DNA from: Streptomyces viridiviolaceus
GTDB taxonomy: Bacteria; Actinomycetota; Actinomycetes; Streptomycetales; Streptomycetaceae
Direction of reading: 5' to 3'
Length of the DNA stretch: 64,000 nt
NCBI RefSeq assembly: GCF_014650995.1
Contig: NZ_BMWA01000039.1
Span: forward strand, 1-64,000
Shown: in pieces, positions 7,790 to 15,765 of the stretch
Position numbering within the stretch: the stretch's first letter is position 1
How the letters are laid out: each line of letters starts with the position of its first letter
Translations under genes and position numbers: made by a program
The notes under the pieces: model-generated
What the model saw: only the letters and a program-made list of their open reading frames with translations
The model's database searches: none
What the model was told of the DNA's origin: nothing

Positions 7790-8238
7790 GCCGCACCGCG
7801 TCGCTTGAGCATCGTGACCATCTCTCCTGTCTGTACGACGTCACCCTTCTGGTTCGCGACGTCGACCCGCTGGACCACGACTCCCCGGTCGGGCTTGGAG
7901 GTCTCCCGCAGCTCGGTGATCTCGTTCATCGCGTGGACGGTGTCGCCGATGAACACCGGGGCGAGGAAGCGCCATCCCCGGATCTCGGCGAAGGCGATGA
8001 TCGACTCGTCGAAGATGCCGAGCTGACCGCGTAGTCCGGTGACGATCGAGAGCACCAGCGCTCCGTGCGCGATGCGCTCGCCGAAGCCGCTGTCGCGCAT
8101 CCGCTCGGCGTTCATGTGCAGCTCGTTGAAGTCGCCCGAGACACCGGCGAAGTTGACGACATCGGTCTCGGTGATGGTGCGCGCGGCGGTGCGGAACCGC
8201 ATGCCGACGCGTGCGTCGTCGAACCAGATCGAGTCCAT
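7786..8238 (-). CDS. MaoC-family (R)-specific enoyl-CoA hydratase
   Basis: A 150-aa single hot-dog-fold MaoC dehydratase. The hydratase signature Asp...His appears as SGDFNELHMN, followed by RIAHGALVLSIVTGL. It would hydrate a 2-enoyl-CoA to the (R)-3-hydroxyacyl-CoA, matching the downstream FabG. The ATG at 8238 is chosen because homology begins there; the frame continues upstream through the RidA gene with no family similarity. It is 13 bases after the RidA gene and overlaps the next gene by ATGA. Confidence 0.88.
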   Translation of the reverse strand: MDSIWFDDARVGMRFRTAARTITETDVVNFAGVSGDFNELHMNAERMRDSGFGERIAHGALVLSIVTGLRGQLGIFDESIIAFAEIRGWRFLAPVFIGDTVHAMNEITELRETSKPDRGVVVQRVDVANQKGDVVQTGEMVTMLKRRGAA

Positions 8239-8251
8239 GCCGACCGGGTCC

Positions 8252-8638
8252 CTACGGCGCGACGGCGACGGCGTCGAGCTCCACGCGGCAGCCGCAGGCG
8301 ATGCCCACGACCTGGGTGATGCGGACCGCCTGGGTGTCGATGGTCGCGAAGATCTCGTCGTACGTCTGCCAGAACTCGGCGCGGTCCTCGTCGCGGGTGA
8401 GATAGCAGTTGATTTTGACAATGTCCTTGAGACCGCAGCCGGCCTCCTTGAGGACGCCCTCCAGCTGCTCCAGGCAGATGCGCGTCTCGTCGGCGATGGT
8501 GACGGCGGCGGCGTCACGCTGCATGGTCTCGCCGTCGAGGGCCATCGCGGCCGCGAAGACCATGTTGCCGGCGACGGCGCCCGACGACAGGCCGTACTTC
8601 GACGGGTCGGAGCCCGCCTCGTTGATGAACCGGTTCAT
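8252..8638 (-). CDS. RidA-family protein (copy 1)
   Basis: A 128-aa RidA/YjgF/Rut-C-type protein, usually a trimeric imine/enamine deaminase. The conserved arginine is retained in AVRITQVVGIACGCRVELDAVA, the site that binds the substrate carboxylate in active members. The ATG at 8638 follows GGAAGG with four bases of spacing. It sits between the CoA-type aldehyde dehydrogenase and MaoC. A role in hydrolysing a reactive nitrogen-containing intermediate, or an acrylate-type product as in the Rut pathway, is plausible. Either would imply a nitrogen-containing substrate for the pathway (inference). Confidence 0.88.
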   Translation of the reverse strand: MNRFINEAGSDPSKYGLSSGAVAGNMVFAAAMALDGETMQRDAAAVTIADETRICLEQLEGVLKEAGCGLKDIVKINCYLTRDEDRAEFWQTYDEIFATIDTQAVRITQVVGIACGCRVELDAVAVAP

Positions 8639-8709
8639 GAGACCTTCCTGGGAAACGGGGCCACCGGGTGGCCCGCCGGCGGTGGAACGGGTGTGGGCCG
8701 CAGGTGCTG

Positions 8710-10170
8710 TCACCAGCGGGAGACGACGAGTTTGTCCTCGGTGTAGAAGCGCAGCGGGGCGTCGCCGCAGATGTGGGTCTCGCCGAAGAAGGAGTCGCCG
8801 AGGCCGCCCATGGGGAAGTTCGCCGGCGGGGCCGGGAACGAGTTGACGCCGATGTTGCCGGAACGAACGCGCTTGGTGAACGCGCGGGCGGTGGAGCCGG
8901 AACGGGTGTAGATCGTCGCCGCGTTACCGAAGGGGGTGTCGTTGGAGATCGCGATCGCGTCCTCCAGGAATGCCGTCCGGTGCACGGCGATGACCGGGCC
9001 GAAGGTCTCCTCCTGCTCGACCGGATCGGTGTGGCGGAGGCCGGTGAGGACGGTGGGGCCGAAGAAGTAGCCGTCGGCGGTCGCCGAGGGGCCCTGGGGA
9101 ACAGCGCCGCGGCCGTCGCGCACCGCGGTCGCGCCGGCGGTGAGCGCCCGCTCGACGAGGTCTTCCAGCCGCTGCCTGGCGGCCGCGCTGACCACCGGGC
9201 CGAGGGTGGTGCCGGTGTCGAACCCGCTGCCCACCACCAGCTTGTCGCTCAGGGCGGCGACCTTCTCCACGAGCTGGTCGTAGACCTCGTCGACCGCGAC
9301 GACGCGGGTGCCCGCGAGGCAGCGCTGGCCGGCCATGCCGAAGGCGGAGGCGACGATGCCCTCGGCCGCCAGGTCGAGGTCGGCGTCCGCGGCGACGACG
9401 ATGGGGTTCTTGGCTCCGCCGTTGGCCTGGACGCGCTTGCCGAGCGCCGAGGCCCGCTCGTGCACGGCCTTCGCGACCGGCGAGGACGTGATGCAGGAGA
9501 CCGCCACGACCTCCGGGTGGTCGATCAGGCGCTGCGCGACGTCAGCCCGGCCGTGGACGAGGTTGAGCACACCGTCCGGCAGGCCCGCCTGCTGCAGCAG
9601 CCGGATCACCGCGGTCGAGGCCAGCGGGTCCTGCTCGGACGGCTTGACGACGAGGGTGTTGCCGGTGACCAGCGCCCAGGCGGAGAACTGACTGGGGTTC
9701 ATCACAGGGAAGTTGAATGGCGTGATCGCGACGCACACGCCCAGGGGCTCGCGGACCTGGTGCGCGTCGATACCGCCGGCGATGTTGCCCGCCTTCGTGT
9801 GGTAGAGCATCGGCGCGGCGATCGCGGTCTCGATGAACTCGCCGGCCCGCAGCACTTCACCACGGGCCTCGTCGAGGGTCTTGCCCTGGTCGAGGGTGAT
9901 GGTGCGGGCCAGGTCCTCGGCGTTGTCGGCGAGCTGCTGGCGCATCCTGTAGAGGTACTGCACGCGCCGCTGCAGCGACATCTCGCTCCAGGTGCCGAAG
10001 GCGGCGGATGCGGCGGCGACCGCCGCGTCGACCTCGTCCGGGATGGCCGCGGTCAGCTCGGCGACCTGCTCCCCCCGGGACGGGTCGTGGACGGCGATCC
10101 CGTCCGTGCCGGAACCGGTCTGCCATTCGCCGTTGATCAGGTGCTGCGGCGACTTGACTGTGTCGGGCAT
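8710..10170 (-). CDS. mmsA: CoA-acylating methylmalonate-semialdehyde-type dehydrogenase
   Basis: A 486-aa aldehyde dehydrogenase of the CoA-dependent MMSDH subgroup. The catalytic Cys284 lies in AGQRCLAG. The position of the usual general-base glutamate is Asn250 in QANGGAKNP, the substitution typical of MmsA. It would convert a semialdehyde plus CoA and NAD+ to an acyl-CoA (propionyl- or acetyl-CoA in classical MmsA). The ATG at 10170 is chosen over an upstream one because family similarity starts there. The gene follows LLM copy 3 by 70 bases. True valine-pathway function is doubtful in this context; the symbol reflects subgroup only. Confidence 0.85.
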   Translation of the reverse strand: MPDTVKSPQHLINGEWQTGSGTDGIAVHDPSRGEQVAELTAAIPDEVDAAVAAASAAFGTWSEMSLQRRVQYLYRMRQQLADNAEDLARTITLDQGKTLDEARGEVLRAGEFIETAIAAPMLYHTKAGNIAGGIDAHQVREPLGVCVAITPFNFPVMNPSQFSAWALVTGNTLVVKPSEQDPLASTAVIRLLQQAGLPDGVLNLVHGRADVAQRLIDHPEVVAVSCITSSPVAKAVHERASALGKRVQANGGAKNPIVVAADADLDLAAEGIVASAFGMAGQRCLAGTRVVAVDEVYDQLVEKVAALSDKLVVGSGFDTGTTLGPVVSAAARQRLEDLVERALTAGATAVRDGRGAVPQGPSATADGYFFGPTVLTGLRHTDPVEQEETFGPVIAVHRTAFLEDAIAISNDTPFGNAATIYTRSGSTARAFTKRVRSGNIGVNSFPAPPANFPMGGLGDSFFGETHICGDAPLRFYTEDKLVVSRW

Positions 10171-10240
10171 GCTCTTGGGGTCCCTTTCTCGGCGGGTACG
10201 GGGGCGAGGCACTCGGTGCGTGCCCCCGGCGGTTCGTGGA

Positions 10241-11359
10241 TCAGTCGTTGGCGGTGGGGGTGCTGCCGTCGTAGGTGACGCCGAGGTCCCCGCCGACGTC
10301 GTGCGCCTTGAGGGCCGGCAGGATCTTGCGGGCGATCAGGTCGAAGTTGGCGTCGGCGACCGGCTCCGGCATGCCGCCGAACGCCGGCACGAGCAGGATT
10401 CCGCCGGCGTCCAGTCGCTCCACGTAGTCGAGCAGACGCTCCACCACCTGCTCCGGCGTCCCCCAGACCTGCAGATCGGCCAGGAAGCCGGCGAAGCCGT
10501 CGATACCGTGCTTCTGGATGTTCCGGCTCAGGCCGGCGTAGTACTCGTAGCCCTCGATCCGGGCGAAGCCGACGTTGTCGAATTCGTAGTGCTCGACGGT
10601 CGACAGGGCGTACCGCTGCAGGTACTTCTCCCGCATCTCCTGTGCGCCGGCCGCCGTTTCGGAGACGGCGGTGAAGACGCAGATGATCGGCTTGGGCGGC
10701 TCGGCACCGTTCACCTCGACGAAGCGTTCGCGGTAGTCCTGCAGCTCCTGCTCCACGGTGTCCCAGGGCTTCTGGGCGATCACCATGAGGCCGACGCCCA
10801 GGCGGGCCATCAGGTCGATCGACTGCGGCGAGACCGCCGAGGCGAAGGTGCGGCCGCGGTAGCCGGCGTACGGCTCGGGCCGCAGATCGACGCGAGGCTG
10901 CCGGAGCATCTCGCCGTCGTACTCCATCACGCCGGTCTCCAGGGCCGACATCACGAACTCGGCATACTCGCCGAACATCCGGCGGGAATCCGCCATGTCG
11001 ACCCGGAAGCCCTCGAACTCGATGCGGCCGAGCCCCCGTCCCATGCCGAGGATCGCGCGACCGTCGGAGAGATGGTCGAGCATGCTGAAGCTCTCGGCGA
11101 CGCGGACCGGGTCGTGCCAGGGCAGCACCGAGACCATCGTGCCGAGCCGGATCCGCGAGGTGCGGCCGGCGAGCCAGGACAGGAACTGCGGGACGTTCGG
11201 TGTGAGCTCGTAGTCGGTGAAGTGGTGCTCCGGCGACCACACCGAGTCGAAACCCAGTTCCTCGGCCCGCGTGGCGTACCGCAGTTCGTTCCGGTAGACG
11301 TCCGCGTCCTTCCTCGCGCGTCCGAGGTTCTGGAAGATCAGCGTAAGCCCGGTATGCAT
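10241..11359 (-). CDS. LLM-class flavin-dependent monooxygenase (copy 3)
   Basis: A 372-aa luciferase-like monooxygenase, a close paralog of the protein at 1348-2508. It shares MHTGLTL at the start, FDSVWSPEHHF, SRIRLGTMVSVLPWHDPVR and EYYAGLSRNIQKHG. The copies flank the module, each next to CoA-pathway genes, suggesting either two steps of one route or two related substrates. Its ATG is preceded by GAGGCAGG and, 51-65 bases upstream, by a full operator copy with a -10-like TAATGT. It heads the probable operon LLM, MmsA-type dehydrogenase, RidA, MaoC, SDR-like, FabG, hydrolase. It needs reduced flavin from a separate reductase. Confidence 0.87.
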   Translation of the reverse strand: MHTGLTLIFQNLGRARKDADVYRNELRYATRAEELGFDSVWSPEHHFTDYELTPNVPQFLSWLAGRTSRIRLGTMVSVLPWHDPVRVAESFSMLDHLSDGRAILGMGRGLGRIEFEGFRVDMADSRRMFGEYAEFVMSALETGVMEYDGEMLRQPRVDLRPEPYAGYRGRTFASAVSPQSIDLMARLGVGLMVIAQKPWDTVEQELQDYRERFVEVNGAEPPKPIICVFTAVSETAAGAQEMREKYLQRYALSTVEHYEFDNVGFARIEGYEYYAGLSRNIQKHGIDGFAGFLADLQVWGTPEQVVERLLDYVERLDAGGILLVPAFGGMPEPVADANFDLIARKILPALKAHDVGGDLGVTYDGSTPTAND

Positions 11360-11409
11360 GCCTGCCTCAGCTCGTCGTCCGGGGCACGAGCCACCCAGCA
11401 GCGACTCAT

Positions 11410-11437
11410 TCCGACCGGTTGGTCTGTTGGGACATTA
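11410..11437 (-). promoter_or_regulatory. Promoter and TetR-type operator of the LLM copy 3 operon
   Basis: TCCGACCGGTTGGTC (11410-11424) matches the consensus operator. On the minus strand TAATGT (11432-11437) lies seven bases before it as a possible -10. The start codon is 51 bases further on. Confidence 0.65.
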
Positions 11438-11484
11438 GCGAGTGCCCTGCTCAGTGGCAAGCCCCTCGATAGGCGCTCCGCGTC

Positions 11485-11928
11485 TCAGGAGCAGCCCGCT
11501 TCCCGCACCTGCGGCATCGACGACAGCACGGCAGCGAGCCAGTCGACCTGACCGTCGACGCTCGGCAGCAATCCCGGGGCGATCCAGCAGTACGCGTCGT
11601 GCTCCCAGTTGAGTGCCAGCCGGCGGCGCTCAGTCTCGGCCCAGAAGGTGTGGACCGTCCAGACGGAGTCCGCGCGGTCCGGCAGCGACAGGACGGGGCC
11701 CGTGCTGATCCTGACCAGATCGGCGACGCCGAGACCGGTCTCCTCGTACAACTCCCGCACCGCGTCGAGCAGCGGCGAGCCCGATTCCATGAATCCGGTG
11801 ACGCAGTGCCAGCGCCCTCGTTCCGAGCCCACCAGCGCGCTGCGCCGGAACAGGGCGATGCGCCCCCGCCGGCCGAGCACGACTGCGACCACCGCACGCC
11901 CGGTCGGCCGCCGTACCGGAACAACCAT
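11485..11928 (-). CDS. Nudix-like hydrolase with an altered Nudix box
   Basis: A 147-aa Nudix-fold protein. The box reads GFMESGSPLLDAVRELYEETGL. The REL-EExGL core that binds metal is intact, but the canonical GxxxxxE spacing is one residue short and the first glutamate is Ser or Gly. It would hydrolyse a nucleoside-diphosphate-linked compound if active. The order flavin reductase, RidA, Nudix on the minus strand suggests an operon; action on a flavin or pyridine nucleotide is possible but unproven. The ATG at 11928 has GGGGG nearby. A neighbouring frame covering the same bases is arginine-rich noise. Confidence 0.78.
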   Translation of the reverse strand: MVVPVRRPTGRAVVAVVLGRRGRIALFRRSALVGSERGRWHCVTGFMESGSPLLDAVRELYEETGLGVADLVRISTGPVLSLPDRADSVWTVHTFWAETERRRLALNWEHDAYCWIAPGLLPSVDGQVDWLAAVLSSMPQVREAGCS

Positions 11929-12023
11929 GCCATCAACCCCCAGACCCGTCGGCCGGCGTCACACGAACCGGGCCGCCGGCCTTCCGATGCCTCCCGCGGT
12001 GTCTCGGGCCGCGGCTCGCCCAC

Positions 12024-12356
12024 TCAGCTCGCCGCGACGACTTCAACCTGGACCCGGCAGTTGCCGGCGATGCCGAGGAACAGCGTGCTGGTCACCGGGT
12101 ACGGACCGGGGGCGAACACAGCCTCGTACGCCTCGACGAACTCCTCCAGGTGCGACTCGTCGCTGAGGTAGCACGTCGTCTTGACCACGTCGCGAAGCGT
12201 CAGGCCGCTGTGGGCGAGCCGGGCCGAGATGCGCTCGAAGACCACGCGCGTCTCGTTGGCGATGGTGTCGGCCTCGGGCACGAGCTTCATCGTGGCCACG
12301 TCGATGGCGAGGCTCGAAGCGTAGACGAACGGGGTCTTGGCGACGGCGGTGCTCAT
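12024..12356 (-). CDS. RidA-family protein lacking the catalytic arginine (copy 2)
   Basis: A 110-aa Rid-superfamily protein, short for the family. The C-terminal segment reads YPVTSTLFLGIAGNCRVQVEVVA; the position of the deaminase arginine (PARSC in archetypal RidA) is threonine. It is thus probably not an imine deaminase and may be a Rid subgroup with another activity or a binding role. The ATG at 12356 follows GGAG with seven bases of spacing. It lies between the flavin reductase and Nudix genes with gaps of about 100 bases. Confidence 0.83.
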   Translation of the reverse strand: MSTAVAKTPFVYASSLAIDVATMKLVPEADTIANETRVVFERISARLAHSGLTLRDVVKTTCYLSDESHLEEFVEAYEAVFAPGPYPVTSTLFLGIAGNCRVQVEVVAAS

Positions 12357-12461
12357 GGGGAGTCTCCTTCGGTTCGGGCGCGTGCGGGGCGCTTCCCTTC
12401 GCACGCGAAGGTACGACGACTGCCGGGCCAGGGAACGGCACGGCTCGGTCCGGGACACGGC

Positions 12462-13628
12462 TCAGACACCCGCCGGCGCGTGACCGTTCAGGGAGGATGC
12501 CGCCTGTCGGCCCGCCTCTCTGACACGGTCGATGTAGGCGTCGATGCCGCCGTTGGCATCGGGCTTCGAGAAGCCGTACAGCGTGAAGGCGAGGTCCGCC
12601 TCGCCGTTGACGCCGGGTACGGGCACGGCGATCACCCGGATGGCCCTCTTGGCGTCGGACGACAGATCGGCCGGGTCGTAGTTGAGCCGTGTGACCAGAG
12701 AGCGCAGGTTCTCGGTCTTCATCGAGCGCGGATCGGCCGCCAGGCGGTCCAGAACACTGGCGAACTTGCGCTGCGCCTCGTTGAGCAGGCCCACCGAGTA
12801 GCCGCGCTCACGGACCCGGTCGAGCCGGCGCCGGTGCTCGTCGCGGTCGGTGCCCTCGGGCAGCGTCTTCAGCCACGCCTCGACGCGACCCTCGTCGTAC
12901 GACGCGGCGAGCGCCGAGCCGTTGGGCGGTGCGAAGGGGAGGTGTACACCCACCAGCGTCGCCCGCGCGCCCGCGTCGGGGCTGCCGGAACTCGCCAGGA
13001 CGACGAGTTCGTCGTCGACGACCGCGGTCGCGATGCAGCGCGCCGAGAGGTCCGCGGCGAGACTCTCCATGGCCGGGCGCACCAGATCCACCTTGCGCAG
13101 TTGCTCGGTCAGAGCGCCCCGATGGCCGGGGGCGGCCAGCGACAGCGGGGCGAAGCGGCCGTAGCCGCCCTGGAAGAACAGCAGCGGCAGCTGGGGGTCC
13201 TCGACGTCGAGTTCCCGCACCCGGCCGAGTACGATGTAGTGATCGCCGGCCTCCTGGACCGACTCGAGGTCGCAGTCGATCCACGCAACGACGCCCTCGA
13301 TGACGGGCGACCCCGAACCGGCCGCACGGACGGCGACGCCCTGGAACTTGTCCTCGGCCTTCGAGGCGAACTGCCGACACAGGTGCTCCTGGTCGGCGCT
13401 GAGGATGTTCACACAGAAACGTCCGGCCTTCTCGATCTTGGGCCAGCTCGTCGACCCCTTGTCGGGGAAGAACGCCACGAGTGGCGGATCGAGCGACACC
13501 GAGGTGAAGGATCCCACCACGAAGCCCGCACGCGAGCCGTCCGCCTGCACCGCCGTGACCACACAGACTCCGGTCGGGTACTGCCCGAGCACCTCACGGA
13601 ACCACCGCGAGTCGGAGGGTTCGCGCAT
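12462..13628 (-). CDS. Flavin reductase fused to an IclR-type effector-binding domain
   Basis: A 388-aa two-domain protein. Residues 1 to about 165 are an HpaC/DIM6-type flavin reductase: FREVLGQYPTGVCVVTA, FTSVSLDPPLVAFF, and GRFCVNILSADQEHLCRQFA. Residues about 180-375 resemble the GAF-like C-terminal domain of IclR regulators, including RERGYSVGLLNEAQRKFASV and the closing AIRVIAVPVPGVNGEADLAFTLYGF. No helix-turn-helix is present. It would supply reduced flavin to the LLM oxygenases, with the second domain perhaps gating activity by ligand, as known for some two-component oxygenase reductases. The ATG at 13628 is chosen because GGGGAG lies six bases upstream. An operator copy lies 24-38 bases upstream of the start, tying it to the LLM regulon. 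Confidence 0.87.
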   Translation of the reverse strand: MREPSDSRWFREVLGQYPTGVCVVTAVQADGSRAGFVVGSFTSVSLDPPLVAFFPDKGSTSWPKIEKAGRFCVNILSADQEHLCRQFASKAEDKFQGVAVRAAGSGSPVIEGVVAWIDCDLESVQEAGDHYIVLGRVRELDVEDPQLPLLFFQGGYGRFAPLSLAAPGHRGALTEQLRKVDLVRPAMESLAADLSARCIATAVVDDELVVLASSGSPDAGARATLVGVHLPFAPPNGSALAASYDEGRVEAWLKTLPEGTDRDEHRRRLDRVRERGYSVGLLNEAQRKFASVLDRLAADPRSMKTENLRSLVTRLNYDPADLSSDAKRAIRVIAVPVPGVNGEADLAFTLYGFSKPDANGGIDAYIDRVREAGRQAASSLNGHAPAGV

Positions 13629-13651
13629 TGCCATCTCCCCTGTCCGTACGT

Positions 13652-13671
13652 ACCGACGAGTTGGTATGCTA
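13652..13671 (-). promoter_or_regulatory. Promoter and TetR-type operator of the flavin reductase gene
   Basis: ACCGACGAGTTGGTA (13652-13666) differs from the LLM copy 1 site at one base. The flanks also match: plus-strand TACGCGTA follows both sites at the same distance. TAGCAT on the minus strand (13666-13671) is a likely -10. Confidence 0.7.
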
Positions 13672-13755
13672 CGCGTAGTCCCAGACTCGGAGCAATAGCC
13701 CGGCAACGGCCCATCATCAGCCCTTCTTGGCTCTGTCGACCGGCTGTCCCAAGCA

Positions 13756-13785
13756 TTGACTATCAGACCGAACGGTCTTTAGTCT
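13756..13785 (+). promoter_or_regulatory. Promoter with a second type of palindromic operator
   Basis: TTGACT (13756-13761) and TAGTCT (13780-13785) are separated by 18 bases and form a good sigma-70-type promoter for the RidA gene at 13829. Between them lies AGACCG-AA-CGGTCT (13765-13778), perfect 6-base arms. It shares the GACCGnnnGGTC layout with the operators before LLM copies 2 and 3 but differs in the centre. A TetR-type repressor is the likely reader. Confidence 0.7.
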
Positions 13786-13828
13786 GCAAGCCGACGAGAC
13801 CGACCCGTGCCGTCAACCGAGGAGGACC

Positions 13829-14212
13829 ATGCCTACCTTCATCAGCGCTGAGTCCCAGAACGAAACGCACCCGCGTCGCGCGTCCGGCGTCACCGTAGGG
13901 GACTTCACCTTCGCGGGGGTCTCGGCCCTCGATCCGGTCACGGGTCGGCGCGCCGCTTCGGCCGTCACGATCCGCGACGAGATCCGCCACTGCTTCGCCT
14001 CCCTCGACGAAGTCCTGCGCCAGGCCGGCCTCACCCGCTCCGACCTGCTCAAGACGACCTGCTGGGTGAGCGACGACGCGTACCGGACGGAGTTCATCGA
14101 GGCGTACCTGGCCGAATGCGTACCGGGCGTGTACCCCGCGCGCGTCACGCTGCGGGCCGGCATCCCCGGCGACTGCCGCGTCGCGATCGAAGCGGTCGCG
14201 GCGAGGTCGTAA
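13829..14212 (+). CDS. RidA-family protein (copy 3)
   Basis: A 127-aa Rid-family protein. The conserved arginine is present in YPARVTLRAGIPGDCRVAIEAVAA, so deaminase activity is possible. The ATG follows GGAGGACC. It is transcribed away from the flavin reductase and leads a probable plus-strand unit with LLM copy 4 (gap 210 bases) and the CoA ligase. A recognisable promoter with a palindromic operator lies upstream at 13756-13785. It is closer in style to copy 2 than copy 1 around TTCWVSDDAYRTEF, but only this copy and copy 1 keep the arginine. Confidence 0.87.
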   Translation: MPTFISAESQNETHPRRASGVTVGDFTFAGVSALDPVTGRRAASAVTIRDEIRHCFASLDEVLRQAGLTRSDLLKTTCWVSDDAYRTEFIEAYLAECVPGVYPARVTLRAGIPGDCRVAIEAVAARS

Positions 14213-14422
14213 GCGGGCCTGAGCCCGCGGCGCCCGTGGCACTCAAGGAGAGCCGGACCGCCGCCGACAGGCGCCGCGCAGACCTTGCCGGACACCCTCT
14301 CCAGCAGATCATCCCGTCGTGCGAGTGAACGCCCGCGCCCCGAGCGTTCGCCGTCGGCGGCCACCCAACCACCGGAAGAGCGGCGACCGGCACGGACGCG
14401 TTCGCCACGAGGGAGATGCTTC

Positions 14423-15559
14423 GTGAGAGTCGACATTCTGCACTCGTTCTCCAACGAAGGAAACGTCCGGCCCTGGCGGGACGTCCTGAACCGGGCCCGA
14501 CGCCGGATCAAGCTCGCGGACGAGCTGGGCATCGACGGATTCTGGCTCGGTGAGCACCACTTCGACCACGCCGGGATCGACCAGTCGCCCAACCCCGCGA
14601 TGCTGATGGCGGACCTGGCCAGTCGGACCTCCCGGATCCGCATCGGCATCGCCGCGATCATCCTGCCTTTGTGGCACCCGCTTCGTCTGGCCGAGGATCT
14701 CGCGATGCTCGACCACATGACCGACGGCCGCCTCGACGTCGCGCTCAGCCGCGGCATCCTGCAGGCCGAGATCATCAACCTCAACGCGGAGGCCGACCGG
14801 GCCGACGACCGGCGCAGCAAGGAGATCTTCGCCGAACGCCTCGACATCCTGCGGGCCGCGTGGTCACAGGACCCGTTCTCCTGGAGCAGCGAGCGGTTCC
14901 GGATCCCGCATCCCGACACCAGGTGGCCGGGTGCCGGAGAGAAGTACACCGACGACAACGGCCGCGTCACCGGTCTCAGCATCGTGCCCCGGCCCGCCCA
15001 GCCCGGCGGCCCCCCGCTGTTCAGCGTCACCGACACCGTCGGGGGGTTCGTCGGCGCGGCGCAGCAAGGGCTGAACGTCATCACCTGGTTCCCCACTCGG
15101 CGGGTGCTCGACGGCCTCAACGCCGCATACCAGGAGGAGCTGGACCGCGCGGAGCAGCCGAACCCGGCTCTCGCCCGCTCGTCCGCGATCCTGCGGGGCT
15201 GCCTGATCGCCCCGACCGACAACGAGGCCCGGGAACTGACCGAAGCCCAGATCAACGACAACGTCGCCTTCATCGACAAGGTGCGCGGCCGCAAGATCTG
15301 GCTCGACCGTGGCGAAAACCCCGACGATCCCGGCATTCGCGAGCAGAAGCCGTTCGACCTGCTCTTCGAGCGCGATCACCTGCTCATCGGCTCCCCCGGC
15401 ACCGTCGCGGAGAAGATGATCCAGATCGCTCGCACCCAGAACGTCGAGCACTGGTTGCTCTCCCACTACCAGGACGAGGACGACGCGTACGTCGACCGGT
15501 CCCTGCGGCTACTGGCCGATGAGGTCCTGCCGAAGGTGCGCGCGGCGCTCGGCCGGTAA
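14423..15559 (+). CDS. LLM-class flavin-dependent monooxygenase (copy 4)
   Basis: A 378-aa luciferase-like monooxygenase. Hallmarks are FWLGEHHFDH (near residue 39), SRTSRIRIGIAAIILPLWHPLRLAEDLAMLDH read across residues 66-97, and a GSPGTVAEKM segment near the C-terminus. It is clearly diverged from copies 1-3. The GTG at 14423 follows GGGAG with seven bases of spacing; the frame opens further upstream with no family similarity. It lies between RidA copy 3 and the CoA ligase on the plus strand. The substrate is unknown; with the downstream ligase the product may be a carboxylic acid that is then activated (inference). Confidence 0.85.
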   Translation: MRVDILHSFSNEGNVRPWRDVLNRARRRIKLADELGIDGFWLGEHHFDHAGIDQSPNPAMLMADLASRTSRIRIGIAAIILPLWHPLRLAEDLAMLDHMTDGRLDVALSRGILQAEIINLNAEADRADDRRSKEIFAERLDILRAAWSQDPFSWSSERFRIPHPDTRWPGAGEKYTDDNGRVTGLSIVPRPAQPGGPPLFSVTDTVGGFVGAAQQGLNVITWFPTRRVLDGLNAAYQEELDRAEQPNPALARSSAILRGCLIAPTDNEARELTEAQINDNVAFIDKVRGRKIWLDRGENPDDPGIREQKPFDLLFERDHLLIGSPGTVAEKMIQIARTQNVEHWLLSHYQDEDDAYVDRSLRLLADEVLPKVRAALGR

Positions 15560-15765
15560 GGGAAGGTCCGCTGTGGGGATCACCGATTCCCCGCGCCGTC
15601 CAGCTCTGGCGGGCCGTGCTGCAACGCCGACGAGTTGCCCCCAAGGTCTCGTCACGGCACCCGTTCCGTGATCTCCTACCCGGCACGCCGGGAGGCACAG
15701 TCGATGCCCTCCCGGCGGGCCGGGTCACCGGTTCTTCCCTCCTTCCGCTGCCGAACGGAGCCGAA

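Noticed and set aside
3533-13628. A true Rut pyrimidine-degradation operon
   Set aside because: There is no RutB-type amidohydrolase, the nitroreductase is 42 kb away and of another size, and the CoA genes do not belong to Rut. The resemblance is at the level of protein families only.
13765-13778. Counting AGACCGAACGGTCT as a seventh copy of the TetR operator
   Set aside because: It shares GACCG...GGTC with two copies but its centre and outer bases differ and it is a separate perfect palindrome, so it is listed as a different operator.
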